64,000 nt of DNA, taken from contig NZ_JBHMFT010000006.1 in NCBI RefSeq assembly GCF_051433195.1, positions 124,001 through 188,000 on the forward strand. The letters run 5' to 3'. Under the pieces are notes generated by a model that ran no database searches, was not told the DNA's origin, and worked only from the letters and a program-made list of their open reading frames with translations. This document shows, one piece after another, positions 26,589 through 35,808 of the stretch. This DNA comes from Falsiroseomonas sp051433195. GTDB lineage: Bacteria; Pseudomonadota; Alphaproteobacteria; Acetobacterales; Acetobacteraceae. How positions within the stretch are numbered: position 1 is the stretch's first letter; each line of letters starts with the position of its first letter. The translations under genes were made by a program, and so were the position numbers.

Positions 26589-28618
26589 ACCATGGCTTCG
26601 GCGCCTCGCCGCCAATCGTGTTGCTCCTGAACATCCTGCGCCGCCGCTGGCGGGTCGTGGGCGCCTGCATGCTCACGACGGGGCTCATCGGCCTGGCGCT
26701 CGGTTCACTGGTATCGCCCGTCTACACGGCGAAGGTCCAGATCGTGCTCGACGAGCAGGTGGCCGCTCGGGCCGCGCGGTTCGACGATGCCTCGGTGCAG
26801 ACCTGGGTCGAGCTTCTGTCGACGGCCAGCCACATACGGCGCCTGCATGCCAGCCTTGCCGAGGATCCAATCCAGCCCGAAGATGCGAGCTTTGTCCGGC
26901 CGCTTCTGACGGACCTGGCGGATCAGGTCGGCGCGATGCTGGATCCGGTGCTGAGTCGTACGGCGCCCGACGATTCAGGCACGGCGGGTGCCTCGCATGA
27001 CCTGCAACTGCCGACGCTGAAGGAGCTGGAGCGCGGGCTGCGGTCCTTCAAGGAACGGCAGTCGCGCATCCTGTCCGTGACCTTCACCTGGACGGATCCA
27101 AATGTCGCGGCGGCCATCGCCAACCGTTGCGCGGCGCTGTTCCTTGAACACAACTTCCAGCTTCAGATGGCCGGCCGTGAACAGGCGCGGGAAGCGGTGC
27201 AGCGTCGCATGGCGCTTGCGCGCGCGGATCTGGGCCGGGCCGCCGCGACGCTGGCGCAGTTCCGCGTCGAGCATGGTGTCTCCGACGCCGACCGCGCCGA
27301 CCAGATCGATACGCAGATCGCCGAGGCGAACCGCCAGCTTGCGATCGCAAGCTCGGGGCTCCAGGCGAGCCGGCAGCTCGGAGCGCTGGACGGCTCGGTC
27401 GCATTCGCCGCGCGGCTGCCTGTCGGCGCGCAGCCCGCCTCCGTTCCCGTGCCGGCGGGAAATGCCGATTCGGCGATCCTCGAATCGCGCGTGCAGTACC
27501 TGGTCCGCAGGCTTGCGGTCCTTCAGGAGGCGAGCGCAGGTGCGCGGAGTGCGGAGGCGCGGTTGCGTGAATTGCGGCTCGAGGCGGGGGCCGCGGCACA
27601 GAGCTTCGAATCGCTTCTGAAGCAGGAGGCGGATTTGCGCGACGGCGCGATCCTGCCCGAGGCAAAGATCGTCTCCCTGGCCAATGCACCGAGCCAGCCG
27701 AGTTCGCCCGATCCCATCTTCTTCCTGCCGCCGGCGTTGCTGGTGGGCGCCATCGGCGGCGGGCTGCTCGCGATCGTGCTCGAGCGGATCGACCGGCGGC
27801 TGCGCACCGAACGCACGGCGGAAACCGCATTGGGCGCGCGCTGCATCGGCGTGATTCCACGCGTGCGTCGCACGGGAACGCTCGTGCCCCTGCGTACCCT
27901 GGCGTTGGAGCCCTTCGCTCCCTACACGCGGGCCATCCGATCCGTCACCATGACCGTGCTGGGATTTCCGACGGACCAGCGTGGTGGGAAGGTGATCCTG
28001 TTCACATCGAGCGCGAACCAGGATGGCAAGACCGCGCTTGCGGTCAGCTTCGCGTCCTACGCCGCCCTGCTGCGGCGCCGGGTCCTGGTGATCGACCTCG
28101 ACCTGCCATCGCCCGAAGTGGGGCGCCTGCTCGGCGGCGCAACCGGGCCGGGTGCGCTGGAGGTCCTGAAGGGCGTGCCGGCGGAAAGCGCGATCCATCG
28201 CAACGGCGAGTTCGGCATCGACTACCTGCCGCTGTCGGCCGGCCCGGTCGATCCGCTGCTGCTGATGGCGGATGAAGGCATGCGCGCGCTGCTGGAGGCG
28301 CTGCGGCGCCGCTATGACTGCATCGTCATCGATGGTGCGCCGCTGCTCGGCAATCCGGAGGCACGGGTTCTCGTTGCGCTCGCGGACCACGTGATCCTGA
28401 CGCTGCGATGGGGGTGGACGGAAGTCGAGACCGCGCGCGCAGCCATGCGGGAGATCCGCAAGGTGTCGAACCCCTCATCACGGTCCGCGTCGGTGAGCAG
28501 CGTGCTGACGGAGGTCGACCTCCGGCTCTACGCGACCTACCCCTCCGGCATGGAGAATGGCGAGAGCGGGGAACCACGGCTTTCCGACGCCCCGGATCGT
28601 GGGATAGCCGGTGCCTGA
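26585..28618 (+). CDS. Wzc-like polysaccharide co-polymerase with P-loop kinase-type domain
   Basis: A 677-residue inner-membrane protein of the Wzz-plus-kinase type. Two membrane segments (about 24-44 and 379-400) bracket a periplasmic coiled-coil domain. The C-terminal cytoplasmic domain has Walker A SSANQDGKT (475-483), Walker A-prime LVIDLDLPSP (501-510) and Walker B CIVIDGAP (579-586). It should control chain length together with the polymerase and the ExoF-like protein. Unlike typical BY-kinases, its tail has only two tyrosines (649 and 652), not a Tyr cluster, so autophosphorylation may be weak or absent. ATG 26585 overlaps the polymerase stop by 4 bases; the earlier in-frame start at 26384 is rejected. 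Confidence 0.92.
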   Translation: MNHGFGASPPIVLLLNILRRRWRVVGACMLTTGLIGLALGSLVSPVYTAKVQIVLDEQVAARAARFDDASVQTWVELLSTASHIRRLHASLAEDPIQPEDASFVRPLLTDLADQVGAMLDPVLSRTAPDDSGTAGASHDLQLPTLKELERGLRSFKERQSRILSVTFTWTDPNVAAAIANRCAALFLEHNFQLQMAGREQAREAVQRRMALARADLGRAAATLAQFRVEHGVSDADRADQIDTQIAEANRQLAIASSGLQASRQLGALDGSVAFAARLPVGAQPASVPVPAGNADSAILESRVQYLVRRLAVLQEASAGARSAEARLRELRLEAGAAAQSFESLLKQEADLRDGAILPEAKIVSLANAPSQPSSPDPIFFLPPALLVGAIGGGLLAIVLERIDRRLRTERTAETALGARCIGVIPRVRRTGTLVPLRTLALEPFAPYTRAIRSVTMTVLGFPTDQRGGKVILFTSSANQDGKTALAVSFASYAALLRRRVLVIDLDLPSPEVGRLLGGATGPGALEVLKGVPAESAIHRNGEFGIDYLPLSAGPVDPLLLMADEGMRALLEALRRRYDCIVIDGAPLLGNPEARVLVALADHVILTLRWGWTEVETARAAMREIRKVSNPSSRSASVSSVLTEVDLRLYATYPSGMENGESGEPRLSDAPDRGIAGA

Positions 28619-28642
28619 CCGCGTCGGTGGATCGATGGCAGA

Positions 28643-28648
28643 AGGAAG
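28643..28648 (+). promoter_or_regulatory. Ribosome-binding site selecting a TTG start
   Basis: AGGAAG is six bases upstream of TTG 28655 and decides the start of the secreted protein. No ATG lies at a sensible distance. Confidence 0.6.
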
Positions 28649-28654
28649 AATTCC

Positions 28655-29560
28655 TTGAAGCTCAGGGCCAAGTTCCGTGCGGTGCGAGGCGGGTCGGTCC
28701 TTGCCGTGGCCATGGCGCTGGCGCTGCTGGCAGGATCCGCCGCGGCGCAATCCAGGGCCACGACGCCGCAGCATTATGTCGTCAGCCTTCGCGGCGTGTA
28801 TCCGCCCGCGCTGGCCGTCGGATTCAATCTGGCCGATGTCAGCTCGAGGTCGGGGCTGGATCGGCTTCCCAGCGGCATGAAGGGCGTGCTCTGGCTGCGC
28901 AGCGGCTTCAACGGGCGGCGCAACGAATGCAGCTGGCGCATGGACGATGCCGCGGTGCTGGCCGCCGTCGCCTCGGTCCGGCGCCATCCCCGCTTCAGCG
29001 GAATCTACTTCATCGCCGACGAGCCACATCCCTCGTTGTGTCCGGAGGCACCGCGACGCATCGCGGAGCGGAGCGCGTTGATCCGCACCGCGCATCCCGG
29101 CGCCCGCACCTTCATCGTGGTTTTGAACACCTACAGGTATCCGGGCGAACTGGAGCAGCTGAAGGACACGGCCGACTACATCGGCATCAACCCCTACCCG
29201 TGCAACCGCCGGAACATCGGGCGCGGCTGCGATCTGGCTGCGATGCGCGCGCGGATCACGCAGGCACTTGCCGCCGGGGTCGAGCCCGAAAGGCTCGTGC
29301 CGGTCTTCCAGGCCTTCGGGCAGACCTGCACCACCTCCCAGCCCGGCTACCAGCGCCTGCCGACGGAGGCGGAGATGGAATCGATGCTCGCGGTCTGGGA
29401 CGAGTTGGTGCCGCCGGCACGCCGGCCCTTCGACATGACCTACACCTGGGGTTCGCAGCCGCGGCACGCCTGCCCCAGCCTCTCCATGGCGGATGGCGGC
29501 GAGCATCCGAACCTGCGCGGCGTCTTCGCCGCCTACTTCGCGCGTCTCGCGGGGCGCTGA
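28655..29560 (+). CDS. Secreted TIM-barrel-like protein of unknown function, possible glycoside hydrolase
   Basis: A 301-residue protein, starting at TTG 28655. A signal peptide (basic start, hydrophobic LAVAMALALLAGSAAA, cleavage near residue 31) sends it to the periplasm or outside. The mature part alternates strands and helices like a TIM barrel: GVLWLRSGF, GIYFIADEPHPSLCPEAP, TFIVVLNTYRY, YIGINPYPCN, LVPVFQAFGQTC, PFDMTYTWGSQPRHAC. Acidic residues at strand ends (DEPH, and others) could be catalytic, as in glycoside hydrolases. Five or more cysteines may form disulfides. Its place among polymer assembly genes suggests trimming or turnover of the polysaccharide; I cannot name a family. Confidence 0.78.
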   Translation: MKLRAKFRAVRGGSVLAVAMALALLAGSAAAQSRATTPQHYVVSLRGVYPPALAVGFNLADVSSRSGLDRLPSGMKGVLWLRSGFNGRRNECSWRMDDAAVLAAVASVRRHPRFSGIYFIADEPHPSLCPEAPRRIAERSALIRTAHPGARTFIVVLNTYRYPGELEQLKDTADYIGINPYPCNRRNIGRGCDLAAMRARITQALAAGVEPERLVPVFQAFGQTCTTSQPGYQRLPTEAEMESMLAVWDELVPPARRPFDMTYTWGSQPRHACPSLSMADGGEHPNLRGVFAAYFARLAGR

Positions 29561-29621
29561 TGCACGTCGCGGCCCGACCTGCGTGCGGCCTGCCCGAGAG
29601 CGTTGACCGGGAAGTGCGGCC

Positions 29622-30767
29622 ATGACCGCGCACCTGCTGCTGGTCGGGGGCGAGGATCACGAGCTTCGCATCCCCTTCCTCCTCGCCTTGCGCCGCAACG
29701 GCTTCCACGTCTCGGCAGCCGGAACCGGCCGGCCGGAGCCCTTCGCCCGGGCCGGGCTCGCCTATCATCGCTTCCGCTTCGATCGTTCCGCCAACCCGCT
29801 CGCGGATCTGCGCAGCCTTGCCAGCCTCGCGCATCTGTTCAGGGAGGTACGGCCGGATGTCATCCAGTCCTTCGACACCAAGCCGAACATCCTCGTGCCC
29901 CTCGCCGCGCGCCGCCAGGTCCGTGCCAAGGTCATCCGGACCATCAACGGCATGGGCTGGCTGTACTCGTCGCGCAACCCGGTCGCGCTCGCACTCCGGC
30001 CCGTGTACTGCGCCTTGAACCAGGTCGCCACGCGCTGGACCGCGGCCACGGTGTTCCAGAACAGCGTCGACCGGGCGTATTTCGAAAGCCGCGGCATGGT
30101 CGGCGCCGGGCGGAGCCGGCTGATTCCCGGCTCCGGCATCGATGTCACGGCGTCCGAGCCGGCTTCCGCATGCGGCGATTCCAGCCTCGCCCTTCGCGAG
30201 CAGCTCGGCCTCGGGACATCGCCGGTCGTCATGACCGTCACGCGCCTGACCCGCCAGAAGGGCATTCCCGCCCTGCTGGGCGCGGCGGCGCTGGTCCACG
30301 CGGCGCGGCCGGAGGTCCGCTTCCTGCTGGTCGGGCCGCGCGAGGGCGAGGGACGGCTTGCCGTGTCGCAGGCCGAGATCGATGCGCATGCGCCCTACGT
30401 CATCGCGACGGGAAGGCGGCCGGATGTGCCCCGGCTGCTCGGCCTTGCGGATGTGTTCGCGTTTCCCACCGAATACCGCGAAGGTGTTCCGCGCGCCCTG
30501 CTGGAGGCGGCGCTGGCGGGCTTGCCCCTGGTCGCGACGCGGATGCCTGGCTGCACCGATGTGGTGGACCACGGCCACACCGGCCTGCTCGTGCCGCCCG
30601 GCGACCCACGGCAACTCGCCACGGCCATCCTCGAGCTGCTGGACAACCGCGACGCCGCACTGGCAATGGGCCTACGTGCCGCCGCGCTGGTCCGGCGGGA
30701 GTTCTCGCTCGATCTCACCGTCGATCGCTACGCCGGCCTCTATGCGGAGGTCCTGGCGGGTCACTGA
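29622..30767 (+). CDS. GT4-family glycosyltransferase
   Basis: A 381-residue GT-B glycosyltransferase. The N-terminal acceptor domain has LLVGGEDHELRIPFL and the strand DVIQSFDTKPNILVP; the C-terminal donor domain has VMTVTRLTRQKGIPALL and the E-x7-E signature EGVPRALLEAALAGLPLVAT. It matches GT4 enzymes such as those adding sugars to lipid-linked repeat units. There are no predicted membrane spans. It closes the plus-strand polymer block and stands only 20 bases from the convergent amide-synthetase gene, so the locus boundary is here. Sugar specificity is not readable. Confidence 0.92.
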   Translation: MTAHLLLVGGEDHELRIPFLLALRRNGFHVSAAGTGRPEPFARAGLAYHRFRFDRSANPLADLRSLASLAHLFREVRPDVIQSFDTKPNILVPLAARRQVRAKVIRTINGMGWLYSSRNPVALALRPVYCALNQVATRWTAATVFQNSVDRAYFESRGMVGAGRSRLIPGSGIDVTASEPASACGDSSLALREQLGLGTSPVVMTVTRLTRQKGIPALLGAAALVHAARPEVRFLLVGPREGEGRLAVSQAEIDAHAPYVIATGRRPDVPRLLGLADVFAFPTEYREGVPRALLEAALAGLPLVATRMPGCTDVVDHGHTGLLVPPGDPRQLATAILELLDNRDAALAMGLRAAALVRREFSLDLTVDRYAGLYAEVLAGH

Positions 30768-30787
30768 GACTGGCTGTCGCGAACCGC

Positions 30788-32305
30788 TCAGCGCGGGACG
30801 CGTTGCCCCGCCAGGTCCCGCACGGCTTCGTCGAAGCGCGCCGCATCCGCGATCACCCGCGGCACCTTGTGCTGCCCGCCCAGCCGGCCGGTGTGGCGCA
30901 TCCAGGCGAGGAAACTGCCCTCTGGCAGCAGGGTGACCCGCGGCGGTGCCAACTGGCCGGCGCGCCGGTGCGTGGCGTAGTCGTCGTTGCCGGCGCCGAG
31001 CCGCGCATCGATCGCCTCCGCCAGGCGGCCGGCCAACCCGCTTCCTGCGCAGTCCACCTCGATCAGCCAGTGGTGCCGCCCGCGCGATCCGATGATCTCC
31101 GGCCCCATGGTGAACTCCAGGACCTTGCCCCCTGCCCCCGCGGCCGCGGTCCACAGCGCCGTCTCGATCTCCGCGCTGGTCAGATGCTCGCCGAAGGCGG
31201 AGAGGTCCTGCGCCGTGCGACCGGTCACCAGCAGGCGTGGCGGGTCGCGCGACAGGAAGCGGACCGTGTCGCCCAGCACATAGCTCCACAGCCCGGCGCA
31301 GGAGGACAGGATGACGGCATAGTCCACGCCCGGCTCGACCGTGGCCACCCAATGCCGCGTCGGCTCCGCCGCGTGCAGTTCGGCCATCGGCACGAACTCC
31401 CAGAACACGCCACGGTCGAGGTTCAGCCGCAGCCCCTCGCCCTCGCCGCGGTCGGCGATGGCGCAGAAACCCTCGCTGGCCGGATAGACCTCCCGCGTCG
31501 CGCAACCCGGCGGCAGCAGGCGGCGGATGCGGTCGCGATAGGGCTGCCAGGCGGTGCCGCCATGCACCAGCAGCTCCAGCAGCGGCAGGGGGGGCGCGCC
31601 GTGGCGTTCGGCCAGGCTGTGCAGCAGCATCAGCAGCCAGCTCGGCGTGCCGGTCAGCACGCGGATGGCCTCCGGCGGCGTCGCCTCCACCAGGGCCAGC
31701 AGCTTGTGGTCCCAGGCCTCGATCAACGCCATCCCGGTCGGCGGGAAGCTCCAGCGGCGCAGCAGCGCCGGCACCTCCTGCGCCGCGATGCCGGACAGGT
31801 CGCCCTGCCGGATGCCGGGCGCGACCTCCGGCAACGCCGTGCTGCCTCCGAGCATGAAGGACAGGCCGGCGAAGACCCGGCTGCTCGGATGCGCCGCCAG
31901 GTGCCAGGCCAGCACGTCGAATCCCGCGGCGCGGTTGGCCCGCACCATCTCAGGCGACACCGGGATGAACTTGGTGCGCCCGGCGCTGGTGCCGGAGGAC
32001 AGCGCCAGGTAGGGGATGCGGCCAGGCCAGGTCACGTCCGCCAGCGCCGGATAGGCGGGCTGCCACCACTCCGACCAGAAATCCTCGTAGCGGCGCAGCT
32101 TCACCCGCGCCTGGTAGGACGCGACATCGCGGATCGACGCGAAGCCGTGCGCGCGGCCGAAGCGCGTGCCGGCTGCGCGCGCGAGCAGCCGGCGCAGCAG
32201 CCCGGCCTGCGCCGCCACCGGGTCCAGCCGCCGCAGCCGGTCCAGCCGCCAGCGCGCGGCCAGGCGCAGCATCGGCGTCGCATCGAAGGGCGGCGATTGG
32301 GTCAT
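30788..32305 (-). CDS. GH3 (auxin-responsive promoter) family acyl-acid-amido synthetase
   Basis: A 505-residue acyl-adenylate-forming enzyme of the GH3 family, which joins a carboxylic acid to an amino acid through an acyl-AMP. ATP-binding motif I SSGTSAGRTKFIPV lies at 103-116, motif II YPASEG at 274-279, and the hinge GD (345-346) in SYVLGDTVRF. These are the three GH3 signatures. ATG 32305 overlaps the preceding gene by 4 bases, so it is the last gene of an MFS, acylase and synthetase operon. Bacterial GH3 proteins are poorly characterised; plant ones conjugate auxin or jasmonate, and others act in siderophore or lipid contexts. Substrate is unknown here. Confidence 0.88.
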   Translation of the reverse strand: MTQSPPFDATPMLRLAARWRLDRLRRLDPVAAQAGLLRRLLARAAGTRFGRAHGFASIRDVASYQARVKLRRYEDFWSEWWQPAYPALADVTWPGRIPYLALSSGTSAGRTKFIPVSPEMVRANRAAGFDVLAWHLAAHPSSRVFAGLSFMLGGSTALPEVAPGIRQGDLSGIAAQEVPALLRRWSFPPTGMALIEAWDHKLLALVEATPPEAIRVLTGTPSWLLMLLHSLAERHGAPPLPLLELLVHGGTAWQPYRDRIRRLLPPGCATREVYPASEGFCAIADRGEGEGLRLNLDRGVFWEFVPMAELHAAEPTRHWVATVEPGVDYAVILSSCAGLWSYVLGDTVRFLSRDPPRLLVTGRTAQDLSAFGEHLTSAEIETALWTAAAGAGGKVLEFTMGPEIIGSRGRHHWLIEVDCAGSGLAGRLAEAIDARLGAGNDDYATHRRAGQLAPPRVTLLPEGSFLAWMRHTGRLGGQHKVPRVIADAARFDEAVRDLAGQRVPR

Positions 32306-34569
32306 TGCGGGACCATGCGCGTCACCAGCGGGAACTCGGCGGCCACCACCTCCGGCCGCAGCGGCAGGCGGATGCCCTCGTTGCGCTGCCAGATGGGGAT
32401 CTGGCTGAGGAAGGCGGCGCTGCCGAGCCAGCCATCCTGGCCGCCCCAAAGGCTGAACCAGTTGGCGTCGGGGTCCGACATGTCGCTGATGTGGCGCGCC
32501 ATGGAGCCGAACACCACGTCATGCGGCCCGGTGATGAAGCCATGGCCCGACTTCATCGGCGTCTCACGCGAACCGCCGACGGGATGCCGCGCCTGGATGA
32601 AGGGCTCGCCCACCACGGGCAGGAAGGACAGCACGTAGCCGGCGCGCATGCGGTGCACCTCGCCCCAGTTGCGGTGACGTGCCGCCACCGGCGCGGCGCG
32701 TTCCACGGCGCGCCGCAACAGCGCCTCCCGCTCGCCCGCCGGCAGCGCGTCGAGGTCCCGCAGCAGGAAGGTGGTGATGGCGCCCCATTCCGTGGCGAGC
32801 GGCAGTCCGCGCGCCTCCGCGACCTGCGGCGCGATCTGGCCGAGCAGCAGTTCGAACACCAGCGCGGCCTCGCTGGTCGCCGCATAGTCGCCGTCCCATC
32901 CCCACATGCGCGCGAGCATCGCCGGCTCCGGCGCCCCGCCCGGCAGCGCATCGAGCCGTTGCAGCAGGGCGGCGGCCAGCAGCGCCGCCTTGGGCGCGCG
33001 GGTATCCGCCTGCAGCGCCACCAGATCCTGCACGCGCAGCAGCGGGCGCGCCTGCAACAGGGTGCGCAGCCGCATCAGCCGGTCGTCGTCGCTGAAGGAA
33101 TAGCCCATCGGCGGCCCGCCCGGCGCCCAGGTCTCGGGATTCTCGTTCGCCGAGGTGATGACGCCGTCGGCGGGATCGACCAGTTGCGGCAGGTCGCGCA
33201 CGCCCCACAGGCGCTGCCATGGCCCGGTCGCGTCCGGGTCGCGCGCATCCAGCACCGGGTCGGCTTCGGGAAAGCCGCGGCGGGAGGGCAGCACCGTCGC
33301 CGCCACCCGGCCGATGCCGCCGGCGCGTTCGGCATAGACCAGGTTGAGCGGGGAGACGCCGAAGCCGACCAGGCTTTCGCGGAACTCCGCGCCGTTGCGG
33401 GCGCGGGCGGCACGCAGCAGCGCGGTGATCTCGTCGGTCGGCTCATGGCCAGCCCAGCGCAGCGCCAGGCTGTCGCCGGGCCGTGCCCGCAGCAGCGCCG
33501 CGTCGGACATCACCGGGCCGTGCGGCGTGTCGCGCAGGCTGCGCCGTGCCGTGGTCCAGAAGCGCCGCGCGATCAGCGTCTCCCGCGTCGTGATCTCGGC
33601 CGCTGGCAGGTGGGTGATGTCGAAGACATCGCTGGAGGCGGCGCGCATGTTGGTGCCGCCCCAGGCGAGATCGGGGCTGCGGCCGAAGCCCACCACCGGC
33701 AGGCCGGGCACCATCATGCCGACCATGTGGAAGCTGGGGGAGCGCATGCCGGCCAGCAGCCAGACATTCGGCAGCACCAGGCCAAGATGCGGGTCGTTGG
33801 CGATCATCGCGCCGCCGCTGGCGCTGCGCGCAGCGGCGACCGCGACGGTGTTGCTGCCGCTGCGGGAGACGTCCTGCAGCAGCGCGCCAAGCGCCGCCTG
33901 CCGCCCCGCGAGGCCATCCGGCATGGCATTGCCCGTGCCACCCTCCCGCAGCCGCTGCCAGCGCGCGGCATAGCCCGGCTGGCCGCGATCCTGCAGCAGG
34001 CCGATCAGCGGAAACCAGTTCACGTCGCTGCCGGCCAGCCGCCCGATCGCCAGCATGTCGGCCACCGTGAGCGGCTCCCGCCGCAGCGCCAGCAGCCCGG
34101 CCTCGGGCGGCAGCGGGCCGTGCCGGATGGCGTGGTTCAGCCCGGCCAGGAACCGCGCGACGAAGGCGCGGGTCTCGGGCGGCCAGCGGCGCTCGATCTC
34201 CGGCGCGGCGCGGCCGAAATCCAGGATGCGCAGCGCGTGGTCGTACTCGGTGGCGAGCGGCCCCAGCATCTCCGACAGCCGGCCGCGCGCGATGTTGCGC
34301 AGGATCAGGATCTGCCCGGCGCGCAGATGGCCGTGCACCAGGCCCAGCGCATGGGCCAAATCCGCATCCGTCTCGGCCTCGATCCAGGGCACCATGTGCT
34401 CGTTCCATCGGATGGTGACGGGCCGTGCGAGGTCGAGCCCGGATCGCGGCAGCGCGGCGAGGCGCTGTTCCACGCTGGCGGGCGCGGGCGCCAGGGCGGC
34501 GCAGGCCGGCAGCAGGGCCAGCAGGCCGGTGGACAGCGCCAGGGCGCGCAGGATGCGAGGCGTGATCAT
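32302..34569 (-). CDS. Penicillin acylase family Ntn-hydrolase lipoprotein
   Basis: A 755-residue periplasmic amidase precursor. The N-terminus has a lipoprotein-like signal ending LLPAC (Cys23), although Pro at -2 is unusual. It should be autocleaved to alpha and beta chains with the new N-terminal nucleophile Ser239 in SRSGSNTVAV, followed by the family motif ANDPHLGL. The typical late SSDVFD and NWG...HRMR regions are present. Length fits acylases of penicillin, AHL or bile-acid types. ATG 34569 overlaps the transporter gene by 4 bases; the longer frame from 35436 lies over the transporter and is a shadow. It would hydrolyse amides such as N-acyl amino acids, beta-lactam side chains or acyl-homoserine lactones; the sequence does not say which. 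Confidence 0.92.
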   Translation of the reverse strand: MITPRILRALALSTGLLALLPACAALAPAPASVEQRLAALPRSGLDLARPVTIRWNEHMVPWIEAETDADLAHALGLVHGHLRAGQILILRNIARGRLSEMLGPLATEYDHALRILDFGRAAPEIERRWPPETRAFVARFLAGLNHAIRHGPLPPEAGLLALRREPLTVADMLAIGRLAGSDVNWFPLIGLLQDRGQPGYAARWQRLREGGTGNAMPDGLAGRQAALGALLQDVSRSGSNTVAVAAARSASGGAMIANDPHLGLVLPNVWLLAGMRSPSFHMVGMMVPGLPVVGFGRSPDLAWGGTNMRAASSDVFDITHLPAAEITTRETLIARRFWTTARRSLRDTPHGPVMSDAALLRARPGDSLALRWAGHEPTDEITALLRAARARNGAEFRESLVGFGVSPLNLVYAERAGGIGRVAATVLPSRRGFPEADPVLDARDPDATGPWQRLWGVRDLPQLVDPADGVITSANENPETWAPGGPPMGYSFSDDDRLMRLRTLLQARPLLRVQDLVALQADTRAPKAALLAAALLQRLDALPGGAPEPAMLARMWGWDGDYAATSEAALVFELLLGQIAPQVAEARGLPLATEWGAITTFLLRDLDALPAGEREALLRRAVERAAPVAARHRNWGEVHRMRAGYVLSFLPVVGEPFIQARHPVGGSRETPMKSGHGFITGPHDVVFGSMARHISDMSDPDANWFSLWGGQDGWLGSAAFLSQIPIWQRNEGIRLPLRPEVVAAEFPLVTRMVPQ

Positions 34570-35735
34570 CGGGCAGGCGTTCTCCAGTGTTGTGCGGTCG
34601 CGGCCACCAGCAGCGCGCCGGCCAGCGCCACCGCCGCGCCGAGGAGGCCGAGCGCCGGCAGGCCGAAGATCGAAAGCCCGAGTCCGCCGAGCGCGGCGCC
34701 GAGCCCCTGCCCGGCGAAGACCATCGAGCCGTTGAGCGCGAGCAGCACCGGCCGATGCGCCGGCACCGCCGCCACCAGGCGCAGCTGGACCACCGGCGCG
34801 CGCAGGAACAGCGCCGCGGCGCCGAGCGTGGTGGCCGGCACCAGCAGCGCGAGCGTCACGCCCTGCGGCAGCGGCAGCAGCAGCAGCACGCCGAACAGCG
34901 ACAGCATGGCGGCCGAGAGCAGGAAGCTGGCCAGCAGCGGCCCCCAGGCGCTGGAGCGGTCCGCCCAGCGGCCACCGGCCACCACGCCGGCGATCGCCCC
35001 GAGGCCGATCAGCGCCTGCATCGCGCCGACGCCGGCGCCGGAGAAGCCCACCAGCGCGCCCAGCAGCGGCCCGAGATAGGCGGTGACGCAGAAGGTCGCC
35101 ATGAAGCCCACCAGCGTCAGCGCCAGCGCCGGGGCGACCGCCGGCGCGCCGAGCACCGCGCGCGGCCGGAAGGCGACGCGCGGCCCGGGCCGGATGCGCG
35201 GCAGGCGCAGCCGCACGATGGCCGCGGCGACCAGTGCGACCAGCCCCGCCCACAGGAAGGTGCCGCGCCAGCCCAGCACCTCCCCCGCCAGGCTGCCCAG
35301 CGGCACGCCGACCACGAAGGCCAGCGTGACGCCGGCGAAGACGGTGGCCATGGCGCGGCCGCGTGCCTCGGGCGGGGACAGCTCGGCCGCCGCGACGGTG
35401 GCGATGGGACCGACGAGGCCGGTCGCCAGGCCGCACAGCACGCGGACCAGCATCAGGGTGCCGAGCGTCGATAGCATCGCCGCCACCAGGTTAAGCGCGC
35501 CGATGAGCAGCAGGCCGAGGACCAGCACGCGCCGGCGCTCCACCCCCGCCACCGCCGCCGCGACGAAGGGCCCGGTCAGGGCGCTGCTGAAGGCGAAGGC
35601 GGTGGCGAGCTGCCCGACCGCGGCGACCGGCACGCCGAGGGTCGCCGCCATGGCGTCGAGATGCCCCACGAAGACGAAGGCCTCCGTGCCCAGCGCGAAG
35701 CCGGCGAGGGCGAGGACCGCGATATGCGGGTTCAT
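34566..35735 (-). CDS. MFS transporter, AraJ-like drug or metabolite exporter
   Basis: A 389-residue major facilitator with twelve predicted membrane segments. It begins MNPHIAVLALAGFALGTEAFVFVGHL, in line with the Ala/Gly-rich first helix of AraJ-type exporters, and carries GPIATVAAAELSPPEARGRAMA in loop 4-5. I chose ATG 35735. The longer frame (ATG 35834) adds 33 polar residues and overlaps an operator-like palindrome at 35809-35823. It is first in the operon with the acylase and the GH3 synthetase, so it may export the product or import the substrate of those enzymes. Confidence 0.9.
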   Translation of the reverse strand: MNPHIAVLALAGFALGTEAFVFVGHLDAMAATLGVPVAAVGQLATAFAFSSALTGPFVAAAVAGVERRRVLVLGLLLIGALNLVAAMLSTLGTLMLVRVLCGLATGLVGPIATVAAAELSPPEARGRAMATVFAGVTLAFVVGVPLGSLAGEVLGWRGTFLWAGLVALVAAAIVRLRLPRIRPGPRVAFRPRAVLGAPAVAPALALTLVGFMATFCVTAYLGPLLGALVGFSGAGVGAMQALIGLGAIAGVVAGGRWADRSSAWGPLLASFLLSAAMLSLFGVLLLLPLPQGVTLALLVPATTLGAAALFLRAPVVQLRLVAAVPAHRPVLLALNGSMVFAGQGLGAALGGLGLSIFGLPALGLLGAAVALAGALLVAATAQHWRTPAR

Positions 35736-35808
35736 GCGCCCCGCGGCCGGATGCGGGCCGGGGATGGCTTCGGGCGTCGTCGCATCGGTCGGCTCCGGCG
35801 GCTTGCGG

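Noticed and set aside
32302..34569. Calling the acylase a quorum-quenching AHL acylase.
   Set aside because: The family covers penicillin, cephalosporin, AHL and other amide substrates; the sequence gives no way to choose.
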